Source of the DNA: a virus
Virus record (IMG/VR): IMGVR_UViG_3300028592_000084
Coordinates: 1-21,834 of that record
Length of the DNA stretch: 21,834 bases
Strand: one strand, 5' to 3'
Notes under the pieces: model-generated
Told to the model about the DNA's origin: nothing
The model's database searches: none
Seen by the model: only the letters and a program-made list of their open reading frames with translations
Shown: positions 14,247-21,494 of the stretch, piece after piece
Numbering within the stretch: the first letter of the stretch is position 1
Layout of the letters: each line of letters starts with the position of its first letter
Translations under genes and position numbers: made by a program

Positions 14247-15119
14247 TTACCACGGGCCGGAGTAGGACTTGGCGAAGAGGTCATAGGCCTCCGCCTTAGT
14301 CCTCACCTTGAAAATGCCGAGCCGCATGTAGCGCTCGGCGTGCTCCTTCGCATCGGCGGGTAGGTTGGCCCCGATCTTTGCTCCCCGTGACGATGATCTA
14401 CCAGTCACTGCCGCAACATCGCTGGCGGGCTTTCCCCGCTGCGCTTTTAGACCGAGGGCAGGGAATTTCTCCCGCGTTTCTTCGCCTATTCTCGCGAAGA
14501 ACTCGCTGGGGGCTATATCATTGTGCAGACCTTGACGCATCCACCGTTCCGCCAAGCGATCAGCGTATAGCCGAGCTTCCACCTCGACTTCCGATGCAGA
14601 TGCTAGGCCGCCCTTATCGTACCAGATGTGCTTGTCACGGAATTCATCAAAGGCGTCTTCCGCCTCCTCCTTTGATGGAGCGCGTTGTCCGCTGACAGCC
14701 TCACCAGCCTCTTTGGTCAGCGTGTCAAGCTTGTCCTTTGCGAAATCGAAGGCCGATAGATCTCCAGCCTCCACCGCGTGCCTAAGATCACGCTCCAACT
14801 CCTTGCGGGCATTATCGAAGGCCCTTTTCTCCGCGTCCTTGAGCTGTCCCACCATTTTGGTAAGGTGCGTGACTTTGTTGCGGAGAGCATAGACCTCTTT
14901 CGCCTTGAGGCCGAGGTTGGTCTCTCGGAATTCGATAAAATCCTGCGCATCCTTCCACGCGCCAGGGGGCCCGTCATATTCATCTTTCGGCCGCCAGCCC
15001 ATAACACGGGCTTCTTGCTCGAAATCACGTTCCGGGGCCGCTTCGGCCGCCGTGGTATCCTGCTCCGCAACCTCGCCTCCCCCGAGGCTGTCGGGCATTT
15101 CTGCCAGTTGCGTTGCCAT
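14247..15119 (-). CDS. Capsid scaffolding protein
   Basis: The protein has 290 aa (P22 gp8: 303 aa). ATG 15119 has AGGAG 8 nt upstream. An acidic N-terminus leads to ARVMGWRPKDEYDGPPGAW followed by KDAQDFIEFRE, a motif often seen in phage scaffold proteins. A long charged coiled coil covers about 74-138 and is followed by an acidic helical region. The end is basic (about 262-290), which in the scaffold family contacts the coat protein. Scaffolds direct procapsid assembly and leave before DNA packaging completes. Position between portal and coat genes agrees. Confidence 0.8.
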   Translation of the reverse strand: MATQLAEMPDSLGGGEVAEQDTTAAEAAPERDFEQEARVMGWRPKDEYDGPPGAWKDAQDFIEFRETNLGLKAKEVYALRNKVTHLTKMVGQLKDAEKRAFDNARKELERDLRHAVEAGDLSAFDFAKDKLDTLTKEAGEAVSGQRAPSKEEAEDAFDEFRDKHIWYDKGGLASASEVEVEARLYADRLAERWMRQGLHNDIAPSEFFARIGEETREKFPALGLKAQRGKPASDVAAVTGRSSSRGAKIGANLPADAKEHAERYMRLGIFKVRTKAEAYDLFAKSYSGPW

Positions 15120-15124
15120 TTCTT

Positions 15125-15547
15125 CTACTCCTGTGTCAGTAATCCAATGACATCGGCATCGTTGAGAATGGTGTACTCAACGTCGTCATCGCCCTTGTGC
15201 TGGTCGCCTGTGTATTTCCCGACCTTCACGCGATCACCCGGCTCGGGAAACCGTGCATCGATGCCGAAGTTCTTCGCGTCGTGCTTGGCCTCGCACCATG
15301 CCAGCGCGCCAACGGCGATCACCGTGGCATTGGTCATGGCGAACTTCTTCTTGTCCTTCTCGCTGTCGGGAAGGATGATTGAGCCGATCCTGTCTTCGAC
15401 CTTGTCGTGCAGAACCAGCACGCGATGATCGAGCGGGATGATGCCGGAAGGATTTGCCCTTCTCGTTCGATTGGCATCTACCGCAGCCAAGTGCTCGACC
15501 AGTTCCGCGTGCTTACCAGCTACCATCGATATGAGGCCGCTGCTCAC
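15125..15547 (-). CDS. Phage-encoded GroES-like co-chaperonin
   Basis: The protein has 140 aa from GTG 15547 (GGAGG 7 nt upstream; overlaps the preceding stop). Residues 36-137 align by eye with GroES: IPLDHRVLVLHDKVED (PLHDRVIV in E. coli), a mobile-loop region whose hydrophobic tripeptide IIL at 57-59 corresponds to the IVL that binds GroEL, then ATVIAVG, a GDRVKVGKY strand and YTILNDADVIGLL at the end. Unlike GroES (97 aa), it has a 35-residue helical N-terminal extension and a longer middle segment (81-100). T4 gp31 is a known phage co-chaperonin needed to fold its capsid protein. Placement between portal and scaffold suggests a similar task here. Confidence 0.82.
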   Translation of the reverse strand: MSSGLISMVAGKHAELVEHLAAVDANRTRRANPSGIIPLDHRVLVLHDKVEDRIGSIILPDSEKDKKKFAMTNATVIAVGALAWCEAKHDAKNFGIDARFPEPGDRVKVGKYTGDQHKGDDDVEYTILNDADVIGLLTQE

Positions 15548-15675
15548 CGCTCACCCTCCCCCCTCTTTGGGTTCACGCTGGGGGTGGTCGCGATAGCGTA
15601 GCGCTGGCGCATACCCTCTCGCATCTTGCTCTGCACCGAGGCCGGAACCGGGGTACGCTTGGGATCGTCTGCCAT
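15544..15675 (-). CDS. Small hypothetical basic protein, 43 aa
   Basis: ATG 15675 has GGAGGA 6 nt upstream, and the stop overlaps the GTG start of the co-chaperonin gene by 2 nt. The sequence begins MADDPKRTPVPASVQSKMRE and is rich in Arg/Lys and Pro; no membrane segment. The strong SD and the tight fit between two genes support it being translated. Function unknown; it may also keep ribosomes coupled into the co-chaperonin gene. Confidence 0.55.
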   Translation of the reverse strand: MADDPKRTPVPASVQSKMREGMRQRYAIATTPSVNPKRGEGER

Positions 15676-15677
15676 GT

Positions 15678-15938
15678 TCATTCCTCCACTTTCATCCACT
15701 CAAGGGTTTCGCTCGTCAGCTTGGTCGTCGCGAGGCAGAACATGCCGATTGCGCGCATGCCATCGATGTTTCCCCATCCATAAATTTGCATCTCGCCATC
15801 GATTTCGGCGCACGCGACCATGCTCTCAACATGACCGATCTCACCTGAATCGATCTCGTCGGCCATCCGACGAAACTGGCCCGCAATGTCCTTCGCGCAC
15901 ACGGGCCTAAGCGGGACGACCTCAGGCTTGCTGGCCAT
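15678..15938 (-). CDS. Hypothetical phage protein, 86 aa
   Basis: ATG 15938 was chosen because AGGAGA lies just upstream; an in-frame start at 15974 would add 12 residues without an SD. It overlaps the end of the 84-aa gene by 17 nt. The layout is SKPEVVPLRP, a helix DIAGQFRRMADEIDSGEIG, then strand-rich SMVACAEIDGEMQIYGWG and a C-terminal helix. Proteins starting with VVPLRP and a DEI..G motif occur as small uncharacterised phage genes. Function unknown. Confidence 0.6.
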   Translation of the reverse strand: MASKPEVVPLRPVCAKDIAGQFRRMADEIDSGEIGHVESMVACAEIDGEMQIYGWGNIDGMRAIGMFCLATTKLTSETLEWMKVEE

Positions 15939-16176
15939 CGTCTTCTCCTGCGTGGTACTGGGCGACAACATCATCCCAATCCATCGCTGCTAGCTGGCCC
16001 AACAAGACCGCCTGCGCCTGCGCCTCCGGGAGGTGGGAACCCGCCGTCCCCTGCCCCCATGCCTGCGTCAGGTTCGATTGGCGGTCCCTCAGAAACTGGA
16101 AGAACTCCACCGTCGTCGGGTGCTCCCTCCATTGCTGGAACAGGTCCTTGTCCATCAGGCGGATCGGGCTGGCCAT
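15922..16176 (-). CDS. 84-aa phage protein overprinted on the portal gene 3' end
   Basis: ATG 16176 has GAGGA 5 nt upstream, inside the portal gene, and the frame differs from the portal's; 206 nt are shared. The protein has a normal, well-balanced composition: DLFQQWREHPTTVEFFQFLR, then DRQSNLTQAWGQG and a C-terminal helical QAVLLGQLAAMDWDDVVAQY. The W..(H)P.T......L..R...L..AW pattern is typical of small genes that follow portal genes in other phages (family knowledge, not searched here). In contrast, the portal frame here is Gly/Pro low-complexity, so this frame is the likely older one. Function unknown. Confidence 0.7.
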   Translation of the reverse strand: MASPIRLMDKDLFQQWREHPTTVEFFQFLRDRQSNLTQAWGQGTAGSHLPEAQAQAVLLGQLAAMDWDDVVAQYHAGEDDGQQA

Positions 16177-18100
16177 CGGCTTCCTCTACTGCTTTGGCGG
16201 CCAGTGTGGCCGCGTCTTCCATCAAGCCAAGGTTCGCGGCCCGTTCGGCTGCTCCGGTGTATTTCTCGGCGGCGGTGGCGGATGCGGTCTTGGCTCGGCT
16301 GTCCGCGTCCTTCGCCGCAGTCTCAGCTTTAGCCATGCCCTCCAGCATCTTAGGATCAGGCTGTGGCGGAGGCACTTCGAAATATGCCTTCACATCGCGC
16401 GCGCCCATCGCCACGAGCATATCCTCTCGGATTTTCTTCTGGTTGATGAGCGGGTCGCCATTGAACGTCTGCATCATGGCCTCGGCGCGGGCCATCTTGT
16501 GCATGTCGCTGACCTGCCCCGGGTCGCTGACCGGGATCACATCGAGATCTTCGTCGGCGTAATCCTCACGAGCGATTTCTACAGCCTGCTCTGCATCGTT
16601 GAGCTGGAAATACTCCTCCTCATCGAGGTAGTCCCGGTTGAGGCGACGAAGGATGCGCAGCTCCTGCCCGAACGAACGGTGGATGCGCTTGAAGATGCCC
16701 TTCCGCACCGTCGAAGCCTGTTCGATCAATGCGAGCGTAGTGGTGGCGGGCTGATTAGGGGAGGCGCGGCCCGCCACCACATCCTGCGCTGACGTGATGT
16801 CACGCGCAGCTTGGTAGAGCATCTCAAGAAGGGCGAACGAGGTCGAAGACGGACCTTCTGCTGGCATCGGGAAGAACGCATCGCGCATGTTCATCCCATT
16901 CGGGACATCAGCACGCTTCCACTCTCCGAGGCGGAACGAGAAGTTGCCGCCGCGGACATTGATACCCGAGGCAACAAACCCACCGCCAGCATTGGCGAGC
17001 GCCGCCGCGTCAATCATCTGGTTCTGCAGCCGATCGATCAGGCCAGTGACGTTTTCCAAGAGGTCACCGAACCCAATGTCATAGAACGAGCCATCAGGCG
17101 ACGGAATGAACCCGTACTTGGTGAAGTACTGGCGCCGGCTGATCTTGACGACCTCAAGCTGCATGTTCGGGATCGAACCGCCCTGAAGCAGTTCCACCAG
17201 CTTGGTCGGCTTGGCGAGGATCGGCGAGTTGATGATAACGTCTTCGGGACCAAAGCAAGGCACGACCCGCGCAACTTCGCCGTCAGTCGTGCAGGTGACG
17301 ACGTAATGCTCGGGGTATCCGTCGCCGTCGAGATCCTCACACCGATGCTGCTCGTAGAACTCGACCAGGGCCTGATCGTCTTCGCTGCTATCATCCCCCT
17401 CAAGGCTGACCGGCCTCCACAGGCCTGCAGCGATGAATTCTTGCGCCTCATAGGGGTAATAGTGCAGACGGTGCGTGTACCGCGGCGCCGTCTCGATCGA
17501 CTTCGCATCGTTGCTGATGATGAAGTCGAGGCCGTTGACGATCTCGCTACGGTTCGCGTTCTCGATGCTGTCGTAATAGGTCTTGCGGAACATGCAGCCG
17601 ACAATGGGCAGCATGAGCAAAAGTTTGTCGGTATCCTCTTCCCACCCCGGCATGCGGTAGAGAAGCTGCCACGTCATATGCTGGCCGATGCGATCAGCCC
17701 GCGAACGCTTTTCGCCATCCGGATCAGGACCAAGAACGCGGCCTTTGACCAGGTTCGAGCCATCCACAATGACCGGATAGGCTTCGGCGTTGAACTGGAT
17801 GGCCGCGATGGTCAGGATCGGCGAACGCGAGTTGGATGCGCCAGGCCAAGGGAAGACCTTTGGCTCCTTCTTCTGCATCGCGATGTCGATGTTGCGCTGG
17901 TAGCGGTCCTGCCACTCGCCACGCGACGATTCATCAAGCTCGACGTCGCGAATGACGGCCTGACCGATGCGAGCCAGATCGGTGTCCGGGATGTAATCGG
18001 CGAGGTTTCCGCCGACCGACAGGATATCGAGCAGGCCAAGCGCGGGCGCGGCCTCTTCCTGCGTCTCTTCTTCGATCATTTCGATGGGCTGAGTGGCCAT
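15971..18100 (-). CDS. Portal protein (P22 gp1-like)
   Basis: The protein has 709 aa (P22 portal: 725 aa). The TerL stop overlaps ATG 18100 by one base, and GGGGGA precedes it. An N-terminal EWQDRYQRNIDIAMQKKEPK and FPWPGASNSRSPILTIAAIQ segment is typical of P22-like portals. Helical stem and crown regions with DVVAGRASPNQPATTTLALI and IHRSFGQELRILRRLNRDYL follow. Near 575-640 an Ala/Lys/Glu helix (KMLEGMAKAETAAKDADSRA) may be the start of a barrel. The last 65 residues are Gly/Pro/Asp low-complexity and share DNA with the 84-aa gene. Portals form the dodecameric DNA channel at one capsid vertex. Confidence 0.85.
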   Translation of the reverse strand: MATQPIEMIEEETQEEAAPALGLLDILSVGGNLADYIPDTDLARIGQAVIRDVELDESSRGEWQDRYQRNIDIAMQKKEPKVFPWPGASNSRSPILTIAAIQFNAEAYPVIVDGSNLVKGRVLGPDPDGEKRSRADRIGQHMTWQLLYRMPGWEEDTDKLLLMLPIVGCMFRKTYYDSIENANRSEIVNGLDFIISNDAKSIETAPRYTHRLHYYPYEAQEFIAAGLWRPVSLEGDDSSEDDQALVEFYEQHRCEDLDGDGYPEHYVVTCTTDGEVARVVPCFGPEDVIINSPILAKPTKLVELLQGGSIPNMQLEVVKISRRQYFTKYGFIPSPDGSFYDIGFGDLLENVTGLIDRLQNQMIDAAALANAGGGFVASGINVRGGNFSFRLGEWKRADVPNGMNMRDAFFPMPAEGPSSTSFALLEMLYQAARDITSAQDVVAGRASPNQPATTTLALIEQASTVRKGIFKRIHRSFGQELRILRRLNRDYLDEEEYFQLNDAEQAVEIAREDYADEDLDVIPVSDPGQVSDMHKMARAEAMMQTFNGDPLINQKKIREDMLVAMGARDVKAYFEVPPPQPDPKMLEGMAKAETAAKDADSRAKTASATAAEKYTGAAERAANLGLMEDAATLAAKAVEEADGQPDPPDGQGPVPAMEGAPDDGGVLPVSEGPPIEPDAGMGAGDGGFPPPGGAGAGGLVGPASSDGLG

Positions 18101-19587
18101 CAATATCCCCCCTCAGGCATACGGTCGCCTTCCCAGCGGTCGTGCTCATCTTCGTAGAAACTGGGAAGCACGGGCACAGCGAAGGTCAGCGCAAGGCCAT
18201 CGCCATCGTCAGGCGATGCGAGACCGCGCGCCTTCATGTGCTCCTTGCGCTCAAGCTGGATTTCGTCGCGGACGTTGAAGCTGTACTCCACGCCGGTCAG
18301 ATCGTCCGCAAGCTGCTGATCATCGGTCAACGCGCCGCCATCGAGCCACTCACGCATGATCGCCCACATCTCCGCACGCCGATTGGCGCACTTCACGTTG
18401 TTGAGCAGACGAACCGCGCCAAGCGGTTTCGACCCGAACTGCACCCCAACGACGGGCAGGCCCATCTGCTTCAGGCGATCGACAACACCTGCGCCAATGC
18501 CGCCCTCATCGACGCAGACCATCGCCGCATTGTGGAGCCGCTGCTCTTGGGCGACGCGAGCGGCCAGCTGCATCGTGTCCACACCATGCAGACGAATGGG
18601 CTTGATCGTTCGGGCATCCCTGCCCTGCCGGAAGTAGATCGCGCTATGGTCGTCGCCGAAACGGGCAACATCGACACCTATGACGATCGGCTCGCTTTCC
18701 TCGTGCTGTATCTCCCTGTGCCGGGCTGCGTCCACCAGACCTGAGCCGATGAACTGCATCGATGAGGTGGACGGGAACATGCCCCGCACGCGCACCTTCA
18801 CGATGTCACTGTCCTCGCCATAGGTCTGGACCATCTCGTTGAGATATGCCTTGTTGGTTCCTTCAACGTCGCGACTGTCGATCTGGCGCGTCTTCCACAG
18901 GTTACGGAAGCGACCGAAGCACTCTCGGAAACGGCCTGTGTTCTGCGTAGGGTTTCCGAAGGCTATCCAGATGATCTCGGTTCCCTCGTCCGTCAGCGCG
19001 CCCTCGGTGACCTCCCACACCTTGTCGGCGATCTTGGACGCCTCATCAAAGATGATGACGATGCGCTTGCCCTTGTTGTGCAGGCCGGCGAAAGCTTCGG
19101 TGTTGTGCTCCGACCATGTGACCGCGTCGCAACGCCACGATTCCTCGTGACCGCCGACGATGCTGAAGATCCCCGTCTTGGTGACCTTCCACCAGTCCTT
19201 GGTGATCGCGAGTCCGTTCCACTTGCTGACCTCGGGCCACGTCTTGGTGCGCAGCTGAAGCTCGGTGTTCGCCGTGATGACGATACGCGTGTCTTCGCAG
19301 GTGTCCTTGGCCCACCCGATAATCATGCTGATCAGCGCCGACTTGCCGATACCGTGCCCGGATGCAACCGCGAGGCGAAGCGGCTCATGGCGCGTGGCCG
19401 GGTTGCTCAGATGGTCGCGGATGTCCTCCATGACATCGGACTGCCAGTCGCGTGGCCCTTGCATGTCGGACAGCGCGCCGGTTTCCTGCCATGGATAGGA
19501 ATAGACCGCATAGCCAAGCGGGTCGTGCGTGAAGCCCGCTATGTCGTTCGCCAGTTCGATGATGGGATCAGGCGCGCGACTAGCCAT
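18100..19587 (-). CDS. terL: Terminase large subunit (TerL)
   Basis: The protein has 495 aa from ATG 19587, which has GAGG 6 nt upstream; a start four codons earlier would place that SD inside the gene. Walker A SGHGIGKS is at 76-83 and Walker B VIIFDEAS at 177-184 (ATPase motor). The RNase H-like nuclease domain shows GVDVARFGDD at 304-313, an acidic CVDEGGIGAG near 359, and SPDDGDGLALT at 456-466. TerL pumps DNA into the procapsid and cuts the concatemer. It overlaps terS by 8 nt and the portal by 1 nt, so the three packaging genes are co-translated. Confidence 0.92.
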   Translation of the reverse strand: MASRAPDPIIELANDIAGFTHDPLGYAVYSYPWQETGALSDMQGPRDWQSDVMEDIRDHLSNPATRHEPLRLAVASGHGIGKSALISMIIGWAKDTCEDTRIVITANTELQLRTKTWPEVSKWNGLAITKDWWKVTKTGIFSIVGGHEESWRCDAVTWSEHNTEAFAGLHNKGKRIVIIFDEASKIADKVWEVTEGALTDEGTEIIWIAFGNPTQNTGRFRECFGRFRNLWKTRQIDSRDVEGTNKAYLNEMVQTYGEDSDIVKVRVRGMFPSTSSMQFIGSGLVDAARHREIQHEESEPIVIGVDVARFGDDHSAIYFRQGRDARTIKPIRLHGVDTMQLAARVAQEQRLHNAAMVCVDEGGIGAGVVDRLKQMGLPVVGVQFGSKPLGAVRLLNNVKCANRRAEMWAIMREWLDGGALTDDQQLADDLTGVEYSFNVRDEIQLERKEHMKARGLASPDDGDGLALTFAVPVLPSFYEDEHDRWEGDRMPEGGY

Positions 19588-20041
19588 CGTTGGCCTCATT
19601 GAGCGCTGTTACCTTCGCTCGGCGACCTGCGATGATGTCGGCTAGCCCACCAACCGCGGAATGCTCGTGCTCCACCTTGTCGCGCCATTGATCAGGACGC
19701 CGGTTCTTCAACCAGTTGAGGGCGGCGCCAGCATCCGGAGCAACATGCTCAAGCGTCGGCGCGCGGATAATCTCGCCACCAGCTTGGAATATTTTTTCGC
19801 TCTCGAACGTGTAGCCGACGGCTCGGTTATAGAAGGCGCGCTCGACACGGTCGTCACAAGCCCCCTTCCCTGCCTTGACTGCCTGACAAAAGTCATCGTG
19901 CGAATTTCGCCAGCGATAGATCGTGCGGGTATCGACCTCGAAAAAATCTGCTAGCTCAATGTCGGTCGCACCTAGCTCGCACAGCTTGCGCGCTTGCTCA
20001 GCGAACTCATCGCGGTAATCGGTAGGACGCCCCCCGGCCAT
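19580..20041 (-). CDS. terS: Terminase small subunit (TerS)
   Basis: The protein has 153 aa. An N-terminal helix-turn-helix at about 24-48 (GATDIELADFFEVDTRTIYR) is the DNA-recognition element. A helical oligomerisation region follows, and APDAGAALNWLKNRRPDQWR at 101-120 is typical of this terminase family. TerS recognises the packaging site and hands DNA to TerL. The start lies 1 nt after the small membrane-protein stop; the SD is weak (GGGG within a small 5-bp hairpin), so coupling is likely. Confidence 0.87.
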   Translation of the reverse strand: MAGGRPTDYRDEFAEQARKLCELGATDIELADFFEVDTRTIYRWRNSHDDFCQAVKAGKGACDDRVERAFYNRAVGYTFESEKIFQAGGEIIRAPTLEHVAPDAGAALNWLKNRRPDQWRDKVEHEHSAVGGLADIIAGRRAKVTALNEANDG

Positions 20042-20042
20042 G

Positions 20043-20207
20043 TCAGCCGAGCCCCGTGTGGGGCCAGAACTCGCGCAGCAGCCAGATCACGAGAATCACG
20101 ATCGCGATGACTTGGATGAGCTTCTTGACCGTTGCGGCGATGGGGAGAAGCTGGAGGACGTAGAGCAGTGCGCCAATGACGATCAGTGCGATCAGCAGTT
20201 CCAGCAT
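20043..20207 (-). CDS. Small membrane protein, 54 aa
   Basis: ATG 20207 has GGAGG 6 nt upstream. The protein MLELLIALIVIGALLYVLQL... has two hydrophobic helices (about 3-23 and 32-46) joined by a short basic loop with KK, and ends in REFWPHTGLG. Two-helix proteins of this size and pattern (LLP...K..IQV....VI.WLL) are common in phage genomes. A holin-like or inner-membrane accessory role is possible, but no endolysin gene adjoins it. A hairpin overlaps its start codon. Confidence 0.72.
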   Translation of the reverse strand: MLELLIALIVIGALLYVLQLLPIAATVKKLIQVIAIVILVIWLLREFWPHTGLG

Positions 20208-20235
20208 GTCGAGCCTCCATGACTATTGCTCGACA
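20207..20235 (-). promoter_or_regulatory. Inverted repeat over the start of the 54-aa membrane protein gene
   Basis: Perfect 8-nt arms, TGTCGAGC at 20207-20214 and GCTCGACA at 20228-20235 (plus strand), with a 13-nt loop. In the mRNA the loop carries most of the GGAGG SD, and the A of the ATG pairs in the stem. The fold may set translation of the membrane protein and the coupled terS. Confidence 0.55.
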
Positions 20236-20288
20236 GGTCAGTTACATCACTAATTGAGCCTTGAAACCGGTGGAATAAATCGCTTTGG

Positions 20289-20762
20289 CTATTCGACGTG
20301 CTTATGAGTTATCCGAGTGCGAATATTGCTGATGCATGCGGATGAGGTGGAGAACTCGGCTGCCAATTCAAACAAGCGCTTTGGTGAGCTACGGATGTAC
20401 CGTATCTCGTCTGGAGTGAAGCCCCGACGACCCCCGGTGCCGCGCTCGCATGCATCTGCAATGTTTTCTTTCGGTGATCCCCACCGCAGGTGATCGGCGC
20501 GGACGCAGGCCGGATTGTCGCACGAATGAAGCGCCCATACCCGCACGTCATCAGGGTGCTGTCCCGCGATCAGCAATGAGATTTGACCGGCGCGATATTG
20601 AACGCCGTTTATCGATACGCCCCGAGGATACCCGCCATATCCAAACGACCCCGTCCAAAGCCAGCAATCACCGTGAGGACCTTGGCCATCGGATCGATCG
20701 ACCCGGCGCCAAAATCTATCTTCGATAATCGGGGTGATAGTTGGTATGGGCTTGTCAGCCAT
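20289..20762 (-). CDS. HNH endonuclease (HNH_3 type)
   Basis: The protein has 157 aa; ATG 20762 has AGGAG 7 nt upstream. An N-terminal RFWRRVDRSDGQGPHGDCWL and WTGSFGYGGYPRG segment is followed by the HNH core with ALHSCDNPACVRADHLRWGS and ENIADACERG, giving H79, N83, H91 and a CxxxxC pair (C81, C86). The C-terminal part (FTPDEIRYIRSS, then FELAAEFSTSSACISNI) looks like a helix-turn-helix DNA-binding module. It may be a homing nuclease. The alternative is a packaging-associated HNH, since it sits upstream of terminase. Confidence 0.85.
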   Translation of the reverse strand: MADKPIPTITPIIEDRFWRRVDRSDGQGPHGDCWLWTGSFGYGGYPRGVSINGVQYRAGQISLLIAGQHPDDVRVWALHSCDNPACVRADHLRWGSPKENIADACERGTGGRRGFTPDEIRYIRSSPKRLFELAAEFSTSSACISNIRTRITHKHVE

Positions 20763-20787
20763 ATCGCGCTCCTACGCGTTGTGGTTA

Positions 20788-20821
20788 GGCCCGCGTCGGC
20801 GCTTCCAACACCGCGCGGGCC
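20788..20821 (-). repeat. GC-rich hairpin between the wHTH and HNH genes
   Basis: Perfect 8-bp arms GGCCCGCG and CGCGGGCC; inside them, after one bulged A, five more pairs (one G-U) enclose the loop TTGGAAG. It lies in the leader of the HNH gene. No T-tract follows, so it is probably not an intrinsic terminator. It may be an mRNA structure that limits HNH expression. Confidence 0.5.
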
Positions 20822-20825
20822 GTCT

Positions 20826-21023
20826 CTATATAGAGATTTTACCTAGTGCGCGCAAATCACAAGCGATCCTCCTCGCCTCCCGATAGTCGTACAGCCCGCA
20901 CCTCCGCGCAAGCGCAGCCCATGAGATACGCTCCCCATGTGCAGCAGCATCGGCGAATGCTTCAAGCACTTGGCGGCGGCGATGGGTCATCTGACCGGAG
21001 GGGCGTCCGCGTGCTTTGCGCAT
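20826..21023 (-). CDS. Small winged-helix/HTH-like DNA-binding protein, 65 aa
   Basis: ATG 21023 has GGAGAAGG upstream. A basic start (RKARGRPSGQMTHRRR) leads to a helix QVLEAFADAAAHG and then ISWAALARRCGLYDYREARR followed by IACDLRALGKI, which reads as helix-turn-recognition helix plus the start of a wing. It resembles small phage regulators with a winged-helix fold. It could control the genes downstream; the palindrome over its own stop codon is a candidate site. Confidence 0.6.
   Translation of the reverse strand: MRKARGRPSGQMTHRRRQVLEAFADAAAHGERISWAALARRCGLYDYREARRIACDLRALGKISI
20827..20855 (-). promoter_or_regulatory. Candidate promoter with a 14-bp palindrome over its -10
   Basis: Minus strand TTGCGC (20855-20850), 17-nt spacer, TATATA (20832-20827). 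The -10 is the centre of the perfect palindrome TCTCTATATAGAGA (20823-20836). Promoter strength is modest by eye (3/6 and 4/6). The palindrome could be an operator. It lies at the stop of the wHTH gene, pointing to the HNH gene. Confidence 0.3.
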
Positions 21024-21024
21024 C

Positions 21025-21084
21025 TCACCCTTCTCCTTCGTTCAGGGATGCGGTGATCATGGTTGTTTCTTTGGGGAGGGTCAT
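21025..21084 (-). CDS. Micro-ORF, 19 aa
   Basis: ATG 21084 overlaps the upstream stop as ATGA and has GAAGGAG 8 nt upstream; the product is MTLPKETTMITASLNEGEG. Its own end contains the GGAGAAGG SD of the next gene. It is either a true small gene or a coupling leader that carries ribosomes to the wHTH gene. Short length makes this uncertain. Confidence 0.3.
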   Translation of the reverse strand: MTLPKETTMITASLNEGEG

Positions 21085-21494
21085 GCGGGCTCTCCTTCGG
21101 CGTAGAACCGCTTCGGGATCTCGAACACGTAGTGCCCGCCTCGGCGCCAGCTCAGCATGAAGTGGCGCGTATCAAGGCGGCTCTCGATAAAGCCGATCAG
21201 TGATTCAGCGCCAGACCATCCTCCCGTGCTGAACTCGATACGCTTGACGCGGCGGTCCCCGAATAGCTCGTCAAAACCGTCCTCGACCGAGCAGGCGCAG
21301 CAGCACTGCGTCGCAGCGAACGGGAGTTCGTCGAGGAGGAAGCGAGCAGCCTTCACAAAGTCCAGCGAGAGGTTATCCCACCCCGCGAAGTCGTCGCTTT
21401 CTGCCAAAGGATAACCGTCGTCATCCCACTCGACCGATGGCCAACGCTCGCTTCCGGCCTGAAGTCCATCTTCGGTTCGTTCTGTGGTTGTCAT
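21081..21494 (-). CDS. Conserved-looking hypothetical phage protein, 137 aa
   Basis: ATG 21494 overlaps the upstream stop as ATGA. The N-terminal 40 residues are acidic (SVEWDDDGYPLAESDDF). The rest contains SLDFVKAARFLLDELPF, a Cys cluster QCCCACS, IEFSTGGWSGAESLIGFIES, and a closing WRRGGHYVFEI strand. The STGGWSGAE...I and RRGGHY motifs recur in uncharacterised small phage proteins. Function unknown. No membrane or nuclease motif. Confidence 0.62.
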   Translation of the reverse strand: MTTTERTEDGLQAGSERWPSVEWDDDGYPLAESDDFAGWDNLSLDFVKAARFLLDELPFAATQCCCACSVEDGFDELFGDRRVKRIEFSTGGWSGAESLIGFIESRLDTRHFMLSWRRGGHYVFEIPKRFYAEGEPA

